Below, in pieces: positions 60,288-64,000 of a stretch of 64,000 nucleotides of DNA. Both the position numbers and the translations under genes were made by a program. Source of the DNA: Haloarchaeobius sp. FL176 (GTDB taxonomy: Archaea; Halobacteriota; Halobacteria; Halobacteriales; Natrialbaceae); NCBI RefSeq assembly GCF_024609245.1, contig NZ_JANJYH010000001.1:248001-312000 (forward strand), given 5' to 3'. The notes beneath the pieces are model-generated. The model searched no databases, was not told where the DNA came from, and saw only the letters and a program-made list of their open reading frames with translations. Each line of letters opens with the position of its first letter. Within the stretch, counting starts at the first letter, position 1.

Positions 60288-61568
60288 ATGAAGCGACGGC
60301 ACCTGCTCGGAGCCTGCGCTGGCGTGACCTCCCTTCTGGGGGGGTGTGTCAGCAGGGTCCAGGTGCCGACGGACGACGACCCCGACAGACGCAGGAGCAA
60401 TCGAGTCAACCGCGGTGACCTGGTTCGACCCGAGGACGACTCCCTCCGGCGAGTCTCGGACCTGCCTCTCGCCTCGCTGAAGCGAGCACCGGCACCGCCG
60501 GAGGGCGAACCGCAGCCGGCCGAATCCCCGTCGAACGGTGGCGAACTCACCGTGACGGACGAGTACTGGCGCAACCGCACCCACGTGAGCGCCTACAGCA
60601 TCGATGGGGTGGAAGTCGAGGTGTACCCCGACCAACCGGTCAGCGACTCGGACGTCGGGAAACTGTACGTCGCCCTGATGGAGTACCCTCGCCAGCAGGT
60701 CATCGCGGAAGGAATCAGCGAGCGGTTCCAGCGCTCCCAGCGACGGCAGTCCATCACAGTCGATTTCGACCTGTCCACGGCACCGCGGAACGACCGCCTC
60801 CAGTACGTCGTCTTCCTGCTACCCGGTGACGCGGACATCGAATCGGTCGACCCCAGCCGGGCGGAGTTCGTCATGGAGACCGACCCGTTCGTCGTCTACT
60901 CCGGCGAGAAACGCATCCGCCGGGCACCCTCCGGTGAGGAACCCGGGGAGACGACCAGCAGCCGCTACAGCCGGACGCCCATCGAAGGCGCGTACCTGCT
61001 GCGCATCGGCGGTCGAACCGCGGGCCGCGACTGGGACCTGAACCTCCTGGTGTTCAAGTCCGCACACGAGCAGTCTTGGCGCCGGCCCCGAGGCCGTGCG
61101 AGGCACGAGTACGTCACCGTCGAGCTGGTCAACGGGACCGCGAACGAGCTCGCGACGATCCTGTACGAGGAAGCGGAGTCCAACGGTGCGGCGAGCGAGA
61201 ACGGGAGGGTCGAGTTCGCGGTGGACGTCGTCCAGTCCCTTCCGTACGCGTCCGACAGCGTGACCGCCGGCTTCGACGACTACACCAAGTTCATCCTGGA
61301 GACGCTGGTGGACGGCGGGAACGACTGCGAGGACACCGCTATCCTGCTCGCGTCGGTGCTCGAGACGCCGGTGTTCAACAACGACGCCGTGCTCATCCAA
61401 CCCCCCGGCCACATGGCCGTGGGTATCTGGGGGCCGGAGCTCGAGGGCTACAAGTACCATCACGAGGGACGCAGGTACACCTACATCGAGACGACGAACC
61501 CCGGCTGGAGCATCGGCGACGCCCCGGAGGCGTACCAGGGCGAGCGTGCCGATATTCATCAGGTGTAG
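60288..61568 (+). CDS. transglutaminase-like lipoprotein
   Basis: The 426-residue protein starts MKRRHLLGACAGVTSLLGGC, a Tat-type lipoprotein signal with the lipid cysteine at residue 20. An Arg/Asp-rich stretch and a beta domain (about 85-260) precede a papain-like transglutaminase domain. There Cys347 in GNDCEDTAILLAS, His375 in GHMAVGIW and an acidic or Asn residue in YIETTNPGWS form the expected catalytic set. In archaea such proteins probably cleave or cross-link surface proteins. No DUF4129/DUF58 genes are near. It is the only gene before the HerA-like ATPase on the plus strand. Confidence 0.85.
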   Translation: MKRRHLLGACAGVTSLLGGCVSRVQVPTDDDPDRRRSNRVNRGDLVRPEDDSLRRVSDLPLASLKRAPAPPEGEPQPAESPSNGGELTVTDEYWRNRTHVSAYSIDGVEVEVYPDQPVSDSDVGKLYVALMEYPRQQVIAEGISERFQRSQRRQSITVDFDLSTAPRNDRLQYVVFLLPGDADIESVDPSRAEFVMETDPFVVYSGEKRIRRAPSGEEPGETTSSRYSRTPIEGAYLLRIGGRTAGRDWDLNLLVFKSAHEQSWRRPRGRARHEYVTVELVNGTANELATILYEEAESNGAASENGRVEFAVDVVQSLPYASDSVTAGFDDYTKFILETLVDGGNDCEDTAILLASVLETPVFNNDAVLIQPPGHMAVGIWGPELEGYKYHHEGRRYTYIETTNPGWSIGDAPEAYQGERADIHQV

Positions 61569-61633
61569 GCCGACGGCTGCGTCTCACGGAAAGATACAGG
61601 TAGCCTGGGTGAAAGTATCCTCGCAGGACGGGT

Positions 61634-63340
61634 ATGAGCGAGACGAAAGAGATCGTACTTGGAGAGACAGTTGACGGGGCGGCAGTGGCGGTACCCGTCG
61701 TGGAACTGCTGACCGGACGCGGTTTCGTGACGGGCAAGTCCGGGTCCGGGAAGTCGAACTCGGCGAGCGTCATCGCCGAGGAGCTGCTCGAGGCTGGCTT
61801 CCCCCTGCTCATCGTCGACACCGACGGGGAGTACTACGGCCTGAAGGAGGAGTACGAGCTGCTCCACGCGGGGGCAGACGAGGAGTGCGACATCCAGATC
61901 GCACCCGAGCACGCCGAGCGGATGGCGAACCTCGCGCTGGAGGAGAACGTCCCCATCATCCTCGACGTGTCCGGCTACCTCGACGAGGACGAGGCGAACG
62001 AGCTCATCCTCGAGACGGCGAAGCACCTGTTCGCCAAGGAGAAGAAGCTGAAGAAGCCGTTCCTGCTCGTCGTCGAGGAGGTCCACGAGTACATCCCGGA
62101 GGGCGGTGGGATGGACGAGACGGGGAAGATGCTCATCAAGATCGGCAAACGGGGGCGCAAGCACGGACTGGGCATCGTCGGCATCAGCCAGCGCCCGGCC
62201 GACGTGAAGAAGGACTTCATCACGCAGGCGAACTGGATGGTCTGGCACCGGCTCACCTGGGAGAATGACACGAACGTCGTCGGGCGCATCCTCGGCAACG
62301 AGTTCGAGGAGCGCGTGACCGACCTCGACGCGGGCCAGGCGTTCATGATGTCGGACTGGGCCGAGCAGGAGGTCCAGACGGTGCAGTTCCGGCGCAAGCG
62401 CACGTTCGACGCCGGCGCGACGCCCGGCCTGGAGGACTTCGAGCGGCCGGAGCTGAAGTCGGTCAGCGACTCGCTGGTCGACGACTTAGAGGAGATCAGC
62501 GAGGAGAAGTCCCGGCGCGAGAACCGGATCCTCGAGCTGGAGGCGGAGGTCGAGAAGAAAGAGCGACGCATCGAGACGCTGGAGGAGGAGCTCGAACGTG
62601 CCAAGGACATCTCGAACGCCGCCAAGCAGATGGCCGACGCGGTCGCCGGCAACACGGGCATCGAGACGACCGGCGAGCAGTCCACGCTGCCGACCGGCGA
62701 CGAAGGTACCGACGACGTGACCGACGCCGGCGACGAGGACCAGAGCAACGCCGAGATAGAGGCCGAGCGCAACGAGCTCCGTCGGCGGGTTCGCGAACTG
62801 GAGGGCGAGGTCGACCGGCTCGAATCGCGCAACGAGAGCCTGCGCGAGGAGGCCGAATCGCTGCGCGAGGGCGACGTCGACGCCGACGTCGTCCAGGACC
62901 AGCGCGACCGCATCGCCTTCCTCGAGACCGCCGTCGACCAGCTCCAGCGGCGGCGCTCCGGCCGGGCGGACGACGAGAAGTCGACGGCGGGTGACGAACT
63001 CGACGCCACGGCCGACCTGAGCGCGCTCGTACAGACCGACCCCGTCAGCGAACGCATCGAGCGGGCCATCCGCGAGGCCGACTGCAACGAGCGCTACACC
63101 TGGGAGGTCGTCACGGTGCTGCGGGAGAAGGCCCCGACGACCGTGAGCGACCTGTCGACGTTCGTTGACACGGGGAGCGACCGCATCCAGAGTGCGCTCA
63201 CGGAGCTGCGTCGCGAGGGCGTCGTCGCCCGGGAGAAGTCGACGGGCGAGTATCGGCTCGACGAGTCAGCCATCCGGTCGATGGTGGCGACGGCTCGCGA
63301 ACGCGAGGCAGTGTCGTCGTTGACGGGTCGGGAGCCGTAA
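61634..63340 (+). CDS. HerA-like ATPase with coiled coil and winged helix
   Basis: The 568-residue protein opens with a DUF87/HerA-type ATPase. It has Walker A GKSGSGKS (34-41), Walker B LLVVEEVHEY (144-153) and the motif ISQRPADVKKDF near residue 195. About 275-330 and 375-430 are coiled coils separated by a Thr/Gly/Asp-rich linker. Residues about 470-545 form a winged helix (YTWEVVTVLREKAPTTVSDL). HerA proteins form hexamers that translocate DNA, usually with NurA nuclease; no nurA is adjacent. The linker and coil suggest a haloarchaea-specific function. It follows the transglutaminase gene by 65 nt. Confidence 0.88.
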   Translation: MSETKEIVLGETVDGAAVAVPVVELLTGRGFVTGKSGSGKSNSASVIAEELLEAGFPLLIVDTDGEYYGLKEEYELLHAGADEECDIQIAPEHAERMANLALEENVPIILDVSGYLDEDEANELILETAKHLFAKEKKLKKPFLLVVEEVHEYIPEGGGMDETGKMLIKIGKRGRKHGLGIVGISQRPADVKKDFITQANWMVWHRLTWENDTNVVGRILGNEFEERVTDLDAGQAFMMSDWAEQEVQTVQFRRKRTFDAGATPGLEDFERPELKSVSDSLVDDLEEISEEKSRRENRILELEAEVEKKERRIETLEEELERAKDISNAAKQMADAVAGNTGIETTGEQSTLPTGDEGTDDVTDAGDEDQSNAEIEAERNELRRRVRELEGEVDRLESRNESLREEAESLREGDVDADVVQDQRDRIAFLETAVDQLQRRRSGRADDEKSTAGDELDATADLSALVQTDPVSERIERAIREADCNERYTWEVVTVLREKAPTTVSDLSTFVDTGSDRIQSALTELRREGVVAREKSTGEYRLDESAIRSMVATAREREAVSSLTGREP

Positions 63341-63362
63341 TCGCGGTCGAGCGAGGGCCGGC

Positions 63363-64000
63363 TCAGACCGACCGCTCGGCGGCGAGCCGCAGAAAGTTCT
63401 CGTACACTCGCGTCGCGTCGACGCCGTCGAACCCGTGGTCGCCGTCTTCCCAGCCGAAGTCGGCCACGAGGCGGTCACGGTACGCCGCAGTGAACTCGGG
63501 GTGGAACTGCACCGTCCACAGCGGCGCGTCGCGGTGTCGCGTGCCGAAGACGCGGCAGTGCTCGGCGGACGCGACGACGTCGAGCCCGTCGCCCGGCTCG
63601 GTGACGGCGTCGCCGTGGACGGCGGGCACGACGGGCTCGACGCCGTCGAACAGCGGGTCGTCGTCGAACTCGACATCCACCAGCGTCGCCGTGGTCCCGA
63701 CGTGTTCGACCGTGCCCCCGAGGGCGGCGTTGACGAGCTGGTGGCCGAAGCAGACGGCGAGCGTCGGTATCTCGCGTTCGACCAGCTCGTCGACGAGCGC
63801 CATCTCGTCGTCCATCCACGGGTGCTCGTCTGCCTGATACACGCCGGCGGTGCTCCCGGTGAGGACGACCGCATCGACGCCGTCGAGCGTCGGTTCCTCG
63901 CCCTCGGGATAGCGCACGACGACCGGCTCGTCGAACTGAGCGAGCAGCGCCTCCTCGTGGTACTCCGCGTCGGTGTCGACCTCGTTCCGGACGACCAAGA
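63363..64000 (-). CDS. class I glutamine amidotransferase-like protein (5' end cut)
   Basis: Reading leftwards the frame enters the window already open. LVVRNEVDTDAEYHEE is followed by VVLTGSTAGVYQ, the nucleophile region LAVCFGHQLVNAALGG (cysteine in CFGHQ), HGDAV and the late histidine/glutamate in VQFHPEF. This is the class I glutamine-amidotransferase (GMP-synthase-like) triad. The first visible start codon is a TTG at 63998, but the true start probably lies beyond the window edge. It is convergent with the HerA-like gene. Confidence 0.88.
   Translation of the reverse strand, partial: LVVRNEVDTDAEYHEEALLAQFDEPVVVRYPEGEEPTLDGVDAVVLTGSTAGVYQADEHPWMDDEMALVDELVEREIPTLAVCFGHQLVNAALGGTVEHVGTTATLVDVEFDDDPLFDGVEPVVPAVHGDAVTEPGDGLDVVASAEHCRVFGTRHRDAPLWTVQFHPEFTAAYRDRLVADFGWEDGDHGFDGVDATRVYENFLRLAAERSV

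Noticed and set aside
1-64000. Search for tRNA, rRNA, CRISPR arrays, IS elements and integrase sites
   Set aside because: No clover-leaf sequence, regularly spaced repeat, transposase or integrase motif was found by reading; short unnoticed RNAs cannot be excluded.

Overview
The window looks like a stretch of chromosome from a haloarchaeon (class Halobacteria). The sequence is GC-rich, coding regions have strong G/C preference at third codon positions, and the predicted proteins are acidic. Many genes have a TTTA/TTTT-type TATA element about 22-32 nt before the start codon, as expected for leaderless archaeal transcripts. Exported proteins mostly carry twin-arginine lipoprotein signals. Archaeal markers are present: aIF2-beta with a TRAM domain, NucS, a HerA-like ATPase, a Bat-type HTH regulator and MTH865. 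I see no rRNA, tRNA, CRISPR array, insertion sequence or integrase. About 63 protein genes are supported, two of them cut by the window ends.

Layout. 1-3.1 kb: MOSC protein (cut), PstS-like lipoprotein, alpha/beta hydrolase, HTH regulator. 3.1-3.96 kb: an 846-nt gene-free stretch rich in hairpins. 4-9.7 kb: small conserved genes, a lipoprotein, MBL hydrolase, UspA, flavin-binding protein and aldehyde dehydrogenase. 9.7-14.4 kb: a four-gene overlapping membrane operon (DUF4129, small membrane protein, DUF58, polytopic protein). 14.5-18.7 kb: M48 protease, SDR and a NERD-nuclease/SF1-helicase fusion. 19-32.5 kb: the complete histidine-utilisation set hutH and hutU-hutG-hutI, separated by about 7 kb of sugar/redox and transport genes, with a Bat-type regulator divergent from hutU. 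32.5-40.7 kb: lipoprotein, DUF6735-like protein, nucS, cupin/zinc-ribbon protein, mutS, SRPBCC protein, Ca/Na exchanger and UspA. 40.7-47.6 kb: HTH-membrane protein, ABC exporter pair, VOC protein, UspA, a coiled-coil membrane-anchored protein and a zinc-finger protein. 48-64 kb: thiolase, aIF2-beta, sirtuin, rhodanese lipoprotein, FMN 2-hydroxyacid oxidase, membrane protein, two MBL hydrolases, FabG-like SDR, aminotransferase, BtrH-like protein, transglutaminase-like lipoprotein, HerA-like ATPase and a glutamine amidotransferase (cut).

Working together. The four Hut enzymes form a full pathway from histidine to glutamate plus formamide. hutU, hutG and hutI overlap by 1-4 nt and share a short divergent promoter region with the Bat-type regulator, which is the obvious candidate controller. 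Two mismatch-recognition systems, NucS and MutS, lie within 1 kb of each other. The most unusual items are the hairpin-rich 3.1-3.96 kb region, the NERD-helicase, an M24-fold protein that appears to have lost its metal ligands, the BtrH-type acyltransferase/papain-fold protein, and a variable acidic insert beside the active-site cysteine of urocanate hydratase.
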